Of a stretch of DNA of 39,943 bases, positions 8,218 to 15,812 are shown piece after piece. A model generated the notes under the pieces. The model ran no database searches and had not been told where the DNA came from. It saw only the letters and a list, made by a program, of their open reading frames with translations. Numbering within the stretch: the stretch's first letter is position 1; each line of letters opens with the position of its first letter. The translations under genes and the position numbers were made by a program. Source of the stretch: Flavobacteriales bacterium (GTDB lineage: Bacteria > Bacteroidota > Bacteroidia > NS11-12g > UBA955); NCBI GenBank assembly GCA_947487175.1, contig CANKVM010000015.1, positions 1 to 39,943 of the forward strand, written 5' to 3'.

Positions 8218-8882
8218 ACCGCGAACTTTTTACTAATTCCTGGCACAAAATCCTTCAAATAAAAAGGCTCAAAATATGCCACATTTTGAAATTGATTGTT
8301 TTGAAATAATTTACTCGCTTCAATACAAAGTTGATTCGCAAAAGGACCAAATAACATAACCCTAGGTTCCTTTTCAATGATACGAAGGGCCTTTTCATTA
8401 GAATTTCCTACAAAGCCAACTTCTTCCCAATTTTCTTCTGAAATTAAATTATCTAAAATTTTTGCTTCCACTTTTGCAAAAGAATTTGAAGTGTTCAACC
8501 TCTTCATAAAAACTTCATCGCGGCGAGCATCAATCATTGCATACACTATTTTCAACTCCGAATGCTGAGAAAACAAATATTGTCCCATCGCTTCAAATGC
8601 ATCGATGGCGAGCAGTGGTATATTTTTGGCATAACACAATCCTTTTGCCAAACTCACCCCTATTCTAAGTCCAGTATAACTTCCTGGACCTTGATTGACA
8701 CCAATGGCAAGTAAATCAAATGATTGATCAGTTATCCAATCCAAAGCAATTTTAACCAATACAGGAAGTTGTTCTGAATGACTTTGAAAAACATCGGCTT
8801 TTTTTTCAAATTGCACAATTCCTTGCAAATCACAAATTGCAACAGAGGGAAAATCAGCCGAAGATTCAATGATAAGAATCAC
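8214..8882 (-). CDS. tsaB: tRNA threonylcarbamoyladenosine biosynthesis protein TsaB
   Basis: The protein has 222 residues from a GTG start. It opens with the ASKHA-fold strand ILIIESSADFPSVAI and has the TsaB signature GVNQGPGSYTGLRIGVSLAKGL near residue 62, followed by LLAIDAFEAM. TsaB partners TsaD and TsaE in making t6A37 on ANN-decoding tRNAs in the cytoplasm. The length is typical (about 220-230). A TAnnTTTG box sits only 4 nt upstream of the GTG. Its stop overlaps the pabA start, so the two form a minus-strand pair. Confidence 0.92.
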   Translation of the reverse strand: MILIIESSADFPSVAICDLQGIVQFEKKADVFQSHSEQLPVLVKIALDWITDQSFDLLAIGVNQGPGSYTGLRIGVSLAKGLCYAKNIPLLAIDAFEAMGQYLFSQHSELKIVYAMIDARRDEVFMKRLNTSNSFAKVEAKILDNLISEENWEEVGFVGNSNEKALRIIEKEPRVMLFGPFANQLCIEASKLFQNNQFQNVAYFEPFYLKDFVPGISKKFAV

Positions 8883-8886
8883 CTTG

Positions 8887-8894
8887 CAAATATA
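8887..8894 (-). promoter_or_regulatory. Minus-7 box of tsaB (TAnnTTTG)
   Basis: On the minus strand this reads TATATTTG, an exact match to TAnnTTTG. It ends 4 nt before the tsaB GTG, predicting a leaderless or near-leaderless transcript. The minus-33 element is not clear. Confidence 0.5.
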
Positions 8895-8928
8895 GGGAAA
8901 ACACCTTTTGGCTTTGCCCTATTTTCAA

Positions 8929-8936
8929 TACCTTTG
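8929..8936 (+). promoter_or_regulatory. Minus-7 box of the thiolase gene (TAnnTTTG)
   Basis: TACCTTTG matches TAnnTTTG and is preceded by a TTTG at 8907-8910, 18 nt upstream, close to the reported TTTG-N19-TAnnTTTG spacing of Bacteroidota promoters. The box ends 17 nt before the ATG at 8954. It lies back to back with the tsaB promoter in a 71-bp divergent gap. Confidence 0.6.
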
Positions 8937-8953
8937 TAATACAAAATAAAGCT

Positions 8954-10132
8954 ATGACAAAAGAAGTGTATATCGTAGGTGCAATGCGCACACCCCTTGG
9001 CAGTTTTAACGGATCTTTGGCTTCAGTTTCTGCCACCAAACTTGGTGCTGTAGCAATCAAAGCTGCGTTAGAGCAAGCAAATATCAATCCTGAATTGGTT
9101 CAAGAAGTTATAATGGGGAGCGTTTTACAAGCTGGTTTGGGTCAAGCTCCTGCTAGACAAGCTGCAAAATTTGCCGGTATTCCCGACAATGTTCCTGCAA
9201 CTACAGTGAATAAAGTTTGCGCAAGTGGAATGAAAGCAATTGCTTTGGCTGCTCAAAGTATTCAACTTGGATACGCAGACGTGGTTGTTGCCGGTGGAAT
9301 GGAAAACATGAGCCAAGTGCCTCATTACTTACCTGGTTCTCGCTCTGGTTACAAATATGGCAATATCAACATGCTTGATGGCATTATTACCGATGGATTA
9401 ACCGACGTTTACAGCCAAACACTAATGGGTACTTGCGCTGAAATGTGTGCCGATGAATACAATTTTACCCGTGAAGACCAAGATAATTTTGCCATTGAAA
9501 GCTATAAGCGTTCTGCAAAAGCTTGGGCTGAAGGCAAATTTGCAAATGAAATTGCTCCTGTTACTATTCAAACCCGCAAAGGTGATGTAATTGTTTCAGA
9601 AGATGAAGAATATAAAAGTGTAGATTTCACTAAAATCCCAGGTTTAAGAACCGTTTTCAAAAAAGATGGTACTGTAACTGCTGCAAATGCCAGTACAATG
9701 AACGACGGCGCTGCTGCGCTTATTTTGGTAAGTGGTGAAAAATTGAAAGAATTAGGGTTAACTCCTTTGGCTAAATTGGTTGGCGCTGCAGACGCAGAAC
9801 AAGCACCTGAATGGTTTACTACCACTCCAAGCAAAGCACTTCCAATTGCAGCACAACGTGCTGGTATATCTGTAGCAGATTTAGATTATGTTGAACTAAA
9901 CGAAGCATTTGCTGTTGTTGGCTTGGCTAATAACAAATTATTGAACTTGTCTGCTGACAAAGTCAATGTAAACGGCGGTGCGGTTTCTTTAGGTCATCCA
10001 TTGGGTGCTTCTGGTGCAAGAATCATTGTTACCCTTATCAACGTTTTGAAACAAAACAATGGTAAATTTGGTGGCGCTGGTATTTGTAACGGTGGCGGCG
10101 GTGCATCTGCTATGGTTATTGAAAATTGCTAA
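8954..10132 (+). CDS. Acetyl-CoA C-acetyltransferase (thiolase)
   Basis: The 392-residue thiolase has all three signatures: the acylated cysteine in TVNKVCASGMKAI near residue 88, the NEAFAVV motif near 316 and GGAVSLGHPLGASGARI near 346, with the second active cysteine in GICNGGGGASAMVIE near 380. It interconverts two acetyl-CoA with acetoacetyl-CoA, or acts in the last step of beta-oxidation; the length and motifs fit the biosynthetic/degradative acetyl-CoA acetyltransferase type (AtoB/ThlA-like). It stands alone, with no hydroxyacyl-CoA dehydrogenase next to it, so its pathway is not fixed by context. Base composition is a little richer in G+C than its neighbours, as often seen in well-expressed genes. 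Confidence 0.93.
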   Translation: MTKEVYIVGAMRTPLGSFNGSLASVSATKLGAVAIKAALEQANINPELVQEVIMGSVLQAGLGQAPARQAAKFAGIPDNVPATTVNKVCASGMKAIALAAQSIQLGYADVVVAGGMENMSQVPHYLPGSRSGYKYGNINMLDGIITDGLTDVYSQTLMGTCAEMCADEYNFTREDQDNFAIESYKRSAKAWAEGKFANEIAPVTIQTRKGDVIVSEDEEYKSVDFTKIPGLRTVFKKDGTVTAANASTMNDGAAALILVSGEKLKELGLTPLAKLVGAADAEQAPEWFTTTPSKALPIAAQRAGISVADLDYVELNEAFAVVGLANNKLLNLSADKVNVNGGAVSLGHPLGASGARIIVTLINVLKQNNGKFGGAGICNGGGGASAMVIENC

Positions 10133-10175
10133 TTTTTTAACGTACCTCAATAAATTCATTCATATTAGCGTTATA

Positions 10176-11279
10176 ATGAATATGTTGCGATTTAAGTTTT
10201 TATTCCTTTTGTTTTTTGCATCTTTCTTGCAATTTAATACTGCGCTTTGTCAAGATTTTATAGCACCACAAACACTAGAAAAGAACATTTTATCTATCAA
10301 TTCAAAACCACTCTCCGCACCCACAGATGCCGAGAGAATTAAGGCTTCTATTGAAATACAAGATCAACTTCTTGAGGGATTATTGAATCCTCTGTCATTT
10401 ACATATCCGTTTGATTCTCTTAAGTTTACTACGATTGCCATTGCAAGTCATAAAGATGCCGATTGCCGCATTTTCACCTACAATGCCATTTTGTTAAACG
10501 GAAAATTTATGCACTTTGGTGTCATTCAAAGGAAAATCAAAAAGCAAATGAGAACTTTTATTCTCATGGATACTTTAGAAAATATTGCCAAAGACGCCGA
10601 AGAGGAAACCTATACCCTTGCAAAATGGCCCGGGGCATTGTATTATCAATTACAGCCCTACAAGTTCGATGGTAAGAATTTAATTTTATTAATGGGATTT
10701 GATGGGCATAACAACCAATCAAACCGCTCCTTCCTCGATGTGCTTTATTTTGAAGATGGGGAACCCCTTTTTGGGTATCCTCTATTTAGAGATGGACAAG
10801 ACGATCCGAGTGCTTCAAATAGAGTCGTTTTCGAATACCACAAATCTTCTCAAATGGTTTTGCGTTATCAACCTGAAGAAAAAGTAATTGTGATGGACCA
10901 TCTTGGTCCGGCCTATGAAAAAGTGAGGGGCAATAAAGCCTATTACATTCCAACTGGCGATTATGATGGTTACCCATTAAATGGAAAAACCTTAGTAAAA
11001 AAGTCAATGACATCTATGAATTTTGGACAAGATCCAAAACCATTAGACCCAAAAACACTTGCCCTACCGGAAGATTTAACTCCCCCACCTGATGAGCCTT
11101 CAGACAACCCTGAAGAAATTAAGCCAACAAAGGAGACTAAAAAATCAGAGTCCAAAACTAGCAAACCAGAAGAAAAAAAGCCCGAGCCTAAAACTGATTC
11201 TAAGAAAAAAGAAAAAAAGAAAAAATCAGATGACGACGACGACGATGATGACGACGACGACGACGAGGACAACGATTAA
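10176..11279 (+). CDS. Secreted hypothetical protein with Lys-rich linker and poly-Asp tail
   Basis: The start chosen is the ATG at 10176 (MNMLRFKFLFLLFF), which begins a signal peptide ending near ALCQ; the frame is open upstream but inside the thiolase gene. Length is 367 residues. The folded part (about 25-300) has no motif I recognise; it includes LFGYPLFRDGQ and YIPTGDYDGYPLNGK segments. From about residue 305 the chain is low complexity: a Pro/Glu/Lys linker, then a Lys-rich stretch, then 12 consecutive Asp and an EDND end. The Asp run is encoded by a mix of GAC and GAT codons. The stop overlaps the converging menF stop by 4 nt. A surface or periplasmic location is inferred. Confidence 0.75.
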   Translation: MNMLRFKFLFLLFFASFLQFNTALCQDFIAPQTLEKNILSINSKPLSAPTDAERIKASIEIQDQLLEGLLNPLSFTYPFDSLKFTTIAIASHKDADCRIFTYNAILLNGKFMHFGVIQRKIKKQMRTFILMDTLENIAKDAEEETYTLAKWPGALYYQLQPYKFDGKNLILLMGFDGHNNQSNRSFLDVLYFEDGEPLFGYPLFRDGQDDPSASNRVVFEYHKSSQMVLRYQPEEKVIVMDHLGPAYEKVRGNKAYYIPTGDYDGYPLNGKTLVKKSMTSMNFGQDPKPLDPKTLALPEDLTPPPDEPSDNPEEIKPTKETKKSESKTSKPEEKKPEPKTDSKKKEKKKKSDDDDDDDDDDDDEDND

Positions 11280-12289
11280 TTCCAGTAACTTCGAATCACA
11301 TTCATTTTAGCTTCAGTTTCTAACCATTCTTTTTGCACTTCACTTCCGCTATTTATGCCACAACCCGCAAAATACAAATGTTGATTTTGGGTAATTTTCG
11401 CACAGCGCAAATTCACCAAGAGCAATAATTTATGATTCGTTTTGGGACCAATAAATCCCGTAAATAATTCACGGTTGTGTAATTCATTCTTTAGCAACCA
11501 TTCTACAGATTCTTTTTGAGGATATCCCCCAACTGCAGGAGTAGGGGAAATAGCGTTAACCAATTTCAACAATTGAGAAGCTTCTAACTTTGCCTTAAAC
11601 CCACTTTTCAAATGCCTTAGTTTGCCACTTGTTGATTCATTAATCGATGTTGGCTCTATAATTCCTATAGCAAATTGCTCAAGCGTTTCATGTATAAATT
11701 TACTTGTAACACTTTGTTCCAATGCCTCTTTTGACGACCACTTATCGTTTTCGTTGACCAAAGTTCCGGCCAAACTCATTGTCTGAACATTATCATTTTC
11801 GTAAGAAATCAATGTTTCAGGAGTAGCACCTATCCACAAACCAAACTCAGAAGTATAAACCAATGAAACAAATGCATTCTGATGATTTTCAAGAAGTAAT
11901 TGAAACCAAGTGACAATTTTTTCAATATCAAAAGTTTCACTTGTTACATCTATTCTACTCGCCACTGCCTTTTCGAAATTTTGAACTTCAATTTCCTTTT
12001 GGATTTTTAAAACTTCATTTTCAAATTCATTATACGTAATTGATAAACTTTGAGTTGAATTTAATTGAAATTCAATGTCCCTCAAAAAATCAAATACTTG
12101 ATTTTCGGCTACTGATTCAATACTTCCGGAAATACACCATATCTCATTTGATTTAGCCCATGGCGAGAGTATAAATCCTTCGGGTAAATTTTGAAATTCT
12201 TTAATCTCTGGTAATTTCTCACAACTACCCTTGCAAAAGTAGATCTGATTGTCACTAGCTTCTCTAAATATGGCAAATGAATTATCCAT
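11276..12289 (-). CDS. menF: Isochorismate synthase
   Basis: The 337-residue chorismate-binding enzyme shows EKAVASR near residue 102, the GATPETLISY motif near 173, SLAGTLV near 190, ISPTPAVGGYPQ near 267 and YFAGCGINSGSE near 315. The TPAVGG and AGCGI variants are those of isochorismate synthases (MenF/EntC) rather than of PabB or TrpE. It converts chorismate to isochorismate, the first committed step of menaquinone synthesis. The hotdog thioesterase directly upstream (adjacent stop and start, no gap) suits the DHNA-CoA hydrolase step of the same pathway. No menD, menC or menB is seen in the window. PabB is a less likely alternative. Confidence 0.82.
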   Translation of the reverse strand: MDNSFAIFREASDNQIYFCKGSCEKLPEIKEFQNLPEGFILSPWAKSNEIWCISGSIESVAENQVFDFLRDIEFQLNSTQSLSITYNEFENEVLKIQKEIEVQNFEKAVASRIDVTSETFDIEKIVTWFQLLLENHQNAFVSLVYTSEFGLWIGATPETLISYENDNVQTMSLAGTLVNENDKWSSKEALEQSVTSKFIHETLEQFAIGIIEPTSINESTSGKLRHLKSGFKAKLEASQLLKLVNAISPTPAVGGYPQKESVEWLLKNELHNRELFTGFIGPKTNHKLLLLVNLRCAKITQNQHLYFAGCGINSGSEVQKEWLETEAKMNVIRSYWN

Positions 12290-12727
12290 TTAACTTATAG
12301 CAATCACAGCCATATTCATCGTTCCTTTACACACCAATTTACCTTCAGATTGATAAATTGACACCTCCCAAACTTGACTTTTTCTACCAATATGAATGGG
12401 TGTTGCAATTGCCTCTATCCAATCTCCTTCCTTAACTGGACGAAAATGGTTGCCTGTAATTGATTGTCCCAGGGCAACTTCTTTTTTCCTATCTAAAATT
12501 AAATTCGCCGCCATACTTCCCAAGATCTCAACAACTGCCATAGAGGCACCTCCGTTTAACATACGCAAAGGTTGACAATTAGAGGCATTAACTAACATTT
12601 TTGCTTTTAATGCATTTTCAGCAATTTCGGTAAAGACCAAACCAATTGCTGTTGACATGGTGTTTTCGCAACGCTTGTTTAATTCGTCAATGCTTATATT
12701 TGCAGTATCAAAAATATTGGTCATCAT
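12290..12727 (-). CDS. PaaI-family hotdog thioesterase, probable DHNA-CoA hydrolase
   Basis: The 145-residue protein has the hotdog fold pattern of the PaaI/MenI family. LNGGASMAVVE near residue 58 corresponds to the family's LHGG-A-x-x-x-x-E helix with the catalytic acid, followed by SITGNHFRPVKEGDWIEA. An ATG at 12724 (MTNIF) is an equally possible start. It is fused operon-style to menF (stop and start abut), so hydrolysis of 1,4-dihydroxy-2-naphthoyl-CoA in menaquinone synthesis is the best inference. A phenylacetyl-CoA or general acyl-CoA thioesterase cannot be excluded. The first 30 nt carry the promoter of the divergent phosphatase gene. Confidence 0.78.
   Translation of the reverse strand: MMTNIFDTANISIDELNKRCENTMSTAIGLVFTEIAENALKAKMLVNASNCQPLRMLNGGASMAVVEILGSMAANLILDRKKEVALGQSITGNHFRPVKEGDWIEAIATPIHIGRKSQVWEVSIYQSEGKLVCKGTMNMAVIAIS
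12695..12702 (+). promoter_or_regulatory. Minus-7 box for the histidine phosphatase, inside the thioesterase CDS
   Basis: TATATTTG matches TAnnTTTG, with a CTTG at 12674-12677 giving a 17-nt spacer. It lies within the first codons of the divergent thioesterase gene and upstream of the phosphatase start. The start codons of the two genes are almost adjacent, leaving no separate intergenic space for promoters. Confidence 0.45.
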
Positions 12728-12747
12728 TCATGCAAAATTCACTCACA

Positions 12748-13368
12748 ATGAGCAAAAAAACAATTTATTTAATTCGACATGGTCAAACAGATTTCAATAA
12801 ACAAGGAATTGTTCAAGGTTCTGGCGTTGATTCTTCTTTAAATAATGAGGGACATGCTCAAGCGAGGAAATTTTACGAAGCCTATCACCACGTAAATTTC
12901 GACAAAATATATGTAACCGAACTACAAAGAACCCACCAAACAGTGGCTCCTTTTAGTCAAAAAAATATTCCTATAGAAATTGTACCAGAGTTTAATGAAA
13001 TAAATTGGGGGATTTTTGAAGGAAAATTGCCAACACCAGAAAATACCAAAATATTTTTGCAAATATTGCAACGGTGGCGCAACGGTGAACTAGATCATTG
13101 TATAGAGAATGGCGAAACTCCATTAGAAATGTTTGAACGCCAATCAAAAGGACTACGCCGAATTCTAGAAAACGAATCGGAAGATATTATCTTAATTTGC
13201 ATGCATGGACGCGCAATGAGAAGTTTCTTGTGTTTACTTACCGGCACTGAATTACAAAATATGGACAATTTCGATCATGCAAATGTCTGTCTTTATAAAT
13301 TGGAGCAGAAAAACAACCAAGCTTTTGAAATTGTTCTAAGCAATTATTTAGAACATTTAAACGGATAA
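12748..13368 (+). CDS. Histidine phosphatase family protein (phosphoglycerate mutase-like)
   Basis: The chosen start is the ATG at 12748 (MSKKTIYLIRHG); an in-frame ATG at 12730 is possible. The 206-residue protein has the catalytic RHG motif (LIRHGQTDFN near residue 9), an ELQRTHQT phosphate-pocket motif near 63, a FNEINWGIFEGK motif with the acid residue near 90 and the second catalytic His in ICMHGRAMRSFL near 152. These place it in the cobC/gpmB-like branch-1 histidine phosphatases. The substrate is unknown: phosphosugars, nucleotide-loop or other phosphoesters are all possible. It is followed after 1 nt by the ferredoxin gene, so both are likely on one transcript. Confidence 0.85.
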   Translation: MSKKTIYLIRHGQTDFNKQGIVQGSGVDSSLNNEGHAQARKFYEAYHHVNFDKIYVTELQRTHQTVAPFSQKNIPIEIVPEFNEINWGIFEGKLPTPENTKIFLQILQRWRNGELDHCIENGETPLEMFERQSKGLRRILENESEDIILICMHGRAMRSFLCLLTGTELQNMDNFDHANVCLYKLEQKNNQAFEIVLSNYLEHLNG

Positions 13369-13369
13369 T

Positions 13370-13699
13370 ATGGAGAATATCAATGTAACTATCACAATTA
13401 TCGATAGAAATGGCGTGGCCCAAACCTATGAGGCACCCACTGACATGAATATGAATTTAATGGAATTTTGCAAAGCTGTTGAACTTCCTATTAAAGGCGA
13501 ATGCGGGGGGATGGCAATGTGCGCCACCTGCCAAGTTTATGTCGAAAGCAGTACCCAACTTCCTGAGCGTTCAGAATCAGAATTAGATATGTTAGATCAA
13601 GCATTTTTTGTACAGGATAATTCACGTTTAGGTTGTCAAATCCACCTTAACCCAAGCATAGAAGGACTTATTGTGAGGTTGGCTCCTGAAATTGATTAA
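13370..13699 (+). CDS. 2Fe-2S ferredoxin, adrenodoxin type
   Basis: The 109-residue protein has the four cluster cysteines in the plant/adrenodoxin pattern: GECGGMAMCATC (C-x5-C-x2-C) near residues 45-54 and the fourth in SRLGCQI near 86. The spacing matches vertebrate-type (ISC-Fdx) ferredoxins. It would carry electrons in the cytoplasm, for example to iron-sulfur assembly or hydroxylases. No isc genes are nearby, so the partner is unknown. The ATG lies 1 nt after the phosphatase stop. Confidence 0.88.
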   Translation: MENINVTITIIDRNGVAQTYEAPTDMNMNLMEFCKAVELPIKGECGGMAMCATCQVYVESSTQLPERSESELDMLDQAFFVQDNSRLGCQIHLNPSIEGLIVRLAPEID

Positions 13700-13738
13700 T
13701 TTTTTTCAAATATTCTTGACTAAATAAAAGATTCGTCG

Positions 13739-13746
13739 TATATTCG
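13739..13746 (+). promoter_or_regulatory. Minus-7 box of rpsT
   Basis: TATATTCG differs by one base from TAnnTTTG. A CTTG at 13715-13718 lies 20 nt upstream as a possible minus-33 element. The box ends 20 nt before the rpsT ATG, giving the S20 gene its own promoter in the 67-bp gap after the ferredoxin gene. Confidence 0.5.
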
Positions 13747-13766
13747 CACTCCTTTTTAGCAAAGCA

Positions 13767-14021
13767 ATGGCAAATCATAAATCCGCAATTAAAAGAATCA
13801 GAGCCAATGAGGCTAAGCGTGAGCTCAATAAATATCAGCACAAAACCGCGCGTAACATAATCAAAACTATTCGTAAATCAACTGACAAAGCGGAGGCTTC
13901 TTCATTGTTGATTAACGCAATAAGCGCTCTTGATAAATTAGCAAAGAAAAACGTTATTCACAAAAACAAAGCAAGCAACTTGAAATCAAGTTTGCAAAAG
14001 CATGTGAATGCATTAGCATAA
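13767..14021 (+). CDS. rpsT: 30S ribosomal protein S20
   Basis: The 84-residue basic helical protein begins MANHKSAIKRIRANEAKRE, the standard S20 N-terminus, and ends with helix residues NLKSSLQKHVNAL. It binds 16S rRNA at the bottom of the 30S body. The length is typical. It appears monocistronic, with a promoter upstream and a strong terminator 30 nt downstream. Confidence 0.96.
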   Translation: MANHKSAIKRIRANEAKRELNKYQHKTARNIIKTIRKSTDKAEASSLLINAISALDKLAKKNVIHKNKASNLKSSLQKHVNALA

Positions 14022-14052
14022 ACTTAAAGTTATTTTTTTTTCATACAAAATA

Positions 14053-14077
14053 AAGACGGTTTATCCGTCTTTTTTTG
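14053..14077 (+). terminator. Rho-independent terminator of rpsT
   Basis: A perfect 7-bp stem AAGACGG (14053-14059) and CCGTCTT (14065-14071) with loop TTTAT is followed by a run of T. The orientation serves the plus-strand rpsT transcript. Confidence 0.85.
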
Positions 14078-14115
14078 TTTTATTCTACTTCAAATTAGAC
14101 AATTACTTTAGCTTA

Positions 14116-14766
14116 TCAATTTGATAACGGTAATTTTACTCTATACAAGTGGTATTGTATTCCAAACATCAAACCACAACCGTAATTTCTAGAACCGGGT
14201 ATATACTTAATTACATCTACCAAGCCCGCATCAAACACAAATGACCCCATACAACTAAGATTATCTTTCAAGCGGAATTCAACGTTAAATGACCCATTGG
14301 TTCCCCAATCTACTTCATGTACATTCATTGTAAAGTCTCTCGTTGATTGAATATCGCTCAATAATCGTTGTGTTGCATTCATTCTATACGAACCATAAGC
14401 ACCTATTTGAAATGAATAATGACCATTCCGGAAGTTTCCTAGTGGAATCTTAACAGATATGGGTAACCTCAGATATTGAATATCAATTGAATTTTCATAA
14501 CTACCCATGTAAGATGAAAAAGGATCTATTGTAATCGGCGATATTTGCAAATACCCTTTTTGCAAATAGGCCAATCCAAATACCATTTGTATTTTATTAT
14601 TCAATGTTGCTTGATAGGTAAAGGATACATTAGCGCCTGGCTTTAACCCAACAGTTTCCGTCTGTGATAGCAAATTTAGCGCACCTCCTATTTGAATACT
14701 TAAACTATTTTGACTAAATAATAGATTGGAGAGACTTAACAATAATATGATGATATAATTTTTCAT
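14116..14766 (-). CDS. Small outer-membrane beta-barrel protein
   Basis: The ATG at 14766 (MKNYIIILLLSLSNLLFSQ) starts a clear signal peptide; the frame is open to 14796 but that would overlap the gene upstream. The mature 196 residues alternate polar and hydrophobic positions, with strands such as LSIQIGGALNLL, ANVSFTYQATL and GCGLMFGIQYHLYRV, as in the PorT/OMP beta-barrel domain proteins of Bacteroidota. A two-glycine strand pattern near the C-terminus supports a barrel. The function is unknown. It follows a 59-residue HhH-type gene by 16 nt and is probably co-transcribed with it. Confidence 0.7.
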   Translation of the reverse strand: MKNYIIILLLSLSNLLFSQNSLSIQIGGALNLLSQTETVGLKPGANVSFTYQATLNNKIQMVFGLAYLQKGYLQISPITIDPFSSYMGSYENSIDIQYLRLPISVKIPLGNFRNGHYSFQIGAYGSYRMNATQRLLSDIQSTRDFTMNVHEVDWGTNGSFNVEFRLKDNLSCMGSFVFDAGLVDVIKYIPGSRNYGCGLMFGIQYHLYRVKLPLSN

Positions 14767-14782
14767 GTAAATATTTTTTATA

Positions 14783-14962
14783 TTAGAATTGAACAATAGA
14801 GTAAGTTAAAAATGGCTCCAACTTTACCAATGAAGTTGGACCCAGACCATGAGCGTTTACTAATGATTCCGGGGAAATTTTACCCAAATCTAACAAAGTA
14901 TATACATTCAAACGAATGAGAGCTCTGAATGCAGGCTTCGTTTTCAACTCACATTGTTTCAT
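14783..14962 (-). CDS. 59-residue protein resembling the RNA polymerase alpha C-terminal domain
   Basis: A short open frame begins at the ATG at 14962 (MKQCELKTKPAFRALIRL) and ends with TAA at 14783-14785. KPAFRALIRLNVYTLLDL followed by SPESLVNAHGLGPTSLVKL matches the pattern of the alpha-CTD and related helix-hairpin-helix proteins: an Arg-Ala-Leu helix, a TLxDL turn, then HGxGPxSLxKL. These folds bind DNA upstream elements or activators in RpoA; the stand-alone copies in Bacteroidota are of unknown role. The frame has good codon use for its neighbours, and its stop supports the later start of the downstream OMP gene. I consider it a real gene, with function inferred from fold only. Confidence 0.65.
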   Translation of the reverse strand: MKQCELKTKPAFRALIRLNVYTLLDLGKISPESLVNAHGLGPTSLVKLEPFLTYSIVQF

Positions 14963-15040
14963 ATTTTAACCAAATAAAACTAAGCAAAATTGCTCAAATA
15001 ATTCGATATTATAAAAAAACAATTTATAAATAACATAAAA

Positions 15041-15066
15041 AAAGCCATTGAAGAATCAATGGCTTT
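15041..15066 (-). terminator. Rho-independent terminator of pyrH
   Basis: A perfect 10-bp inverted repeat AAAGCCATTG (15041-15050) and CAATGGCTTT (15057-15066) with loop AAGAAT. On the minus strand it is followed by a T run (A run at 15037-15043 on plus). It lies 19 nt beyond the pyrH stop. Confidence 0.85.
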
Positions 15067-15085
15067 CAAAATATATTGTGTTAGC

Positions 15086-15793
15086 TTATTTTACTAATGT
15101 ACCCACAGACTCGCCATTCATTAATTTAAGCAAGTTTCCTGGAGTATTTATATCAAAAACTACAATGGGTTTATTGTTTTCTTGGCATAAAGTAATTGCC
15201 GTTAAGTCCATTACTTGCAATCCCAAATCATATACTTGTTTAAAAGAAATTTCATTGTATTTAACGGCATTTGGATTCTTTTCAGGATCAGAATCGTAAA
15301 TACCATCTACCCTAGTTCCTTTAATAACCAAATCAGCTTCAATCTCAACAGCGCGCAAAGATGCAGCCGTATCTGTTGTGAAATAAGGATTACCAGTACC
15401 AGCACCAAAAATAACTACCCTGCCTTTTTCTAAATGTCGCATTGCCCTGCGGCGGATAAATGGTTCACCAATTTGTTCCATTTTGATTGCCGATAACAAA
15501 CGGGTTGTCATACCAAACTTCTCGAAAGAACCTTGAATAGCCATGGCATTCATCATTGTAGCCAACATTCCCATATAATCGCCGGTTGCCCTGTCAACAA
15601 CCCCACCTTGGGCACCTTGCACACCTCTGAATATATTTCCACCACCAATAACAATTGCTACTTCAACACCAGCATCTACAATTGATTTAACTTCTTTTGC
15701 GTATTGTTCCAGTACAGAAGGATCAATACCGTATTGTTGATTCCCTAAAAGGGCTTCACCGCTTAATTTGAGTAGGATTCTTTTATATTTCAT
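15086..15793 (-). CDS. pyrH: Uridylate kinase (UMP kinase)
   Basis: The 235-residue protein belongs to the amino-acid-kinase fold. It opens [16 protein letters not shown], contains [13 protein letters not shown] near residue 45, [14 protein letters not shown] near 72 and [13 protein letters not shown] near 131, all PyrH signatures. It phosphorylates UMP to UDP in pyrimidine nucleotide synthesis, in the cytoplasm. The length is normal. It lies downstream of tsf, separated by a terminator-like hairpin; the tsf-pyrH neighbourhood is widely conserved in bacteria. Confidence 0.96.
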   Translation of the reverse strand: MKYKRILLKLSGEALLGNQQYGIDPSVLEQYAKEVKSIVDAGVEVAIVIGGGNIFRGVQGAQGGVVDRATGDYMGMLATMMNAMAIQGSFEKFGMTTRLLSAIKMEQIGEPFIRRRAMRHLEKGRVVIFGAGTGNPYFTTDTAASLRAVEIEADLVIKGTRVDGIYDSDPEKNPNAVKYNEISFKQVYDLGLQVMDLTAITLCQENNKPIVVFDINTPGNLLKLMNGESVGTLVK

Positions 15794-15812
15794 ATTGTTC
15801 AGTATTTGCCAA

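Noticed and set aside
10970-11272. Minus-strand open frame with a long poly-Ser start
   Set aside because: It is the antisense shadow of the GAC/GAT repeat of the plus-strand secreted protein; it has no promoter, signal or family motif.
11276-12289. Assignment as PabB or TrpE, partner of the pabA/trpG gene at 7639
   Set aside because: The TPAVGG and AGCGI motif variants and the adjoining thioesterase favour isochorismate synthase, and the two genes are 3 kb apart with plus-strand genes between.
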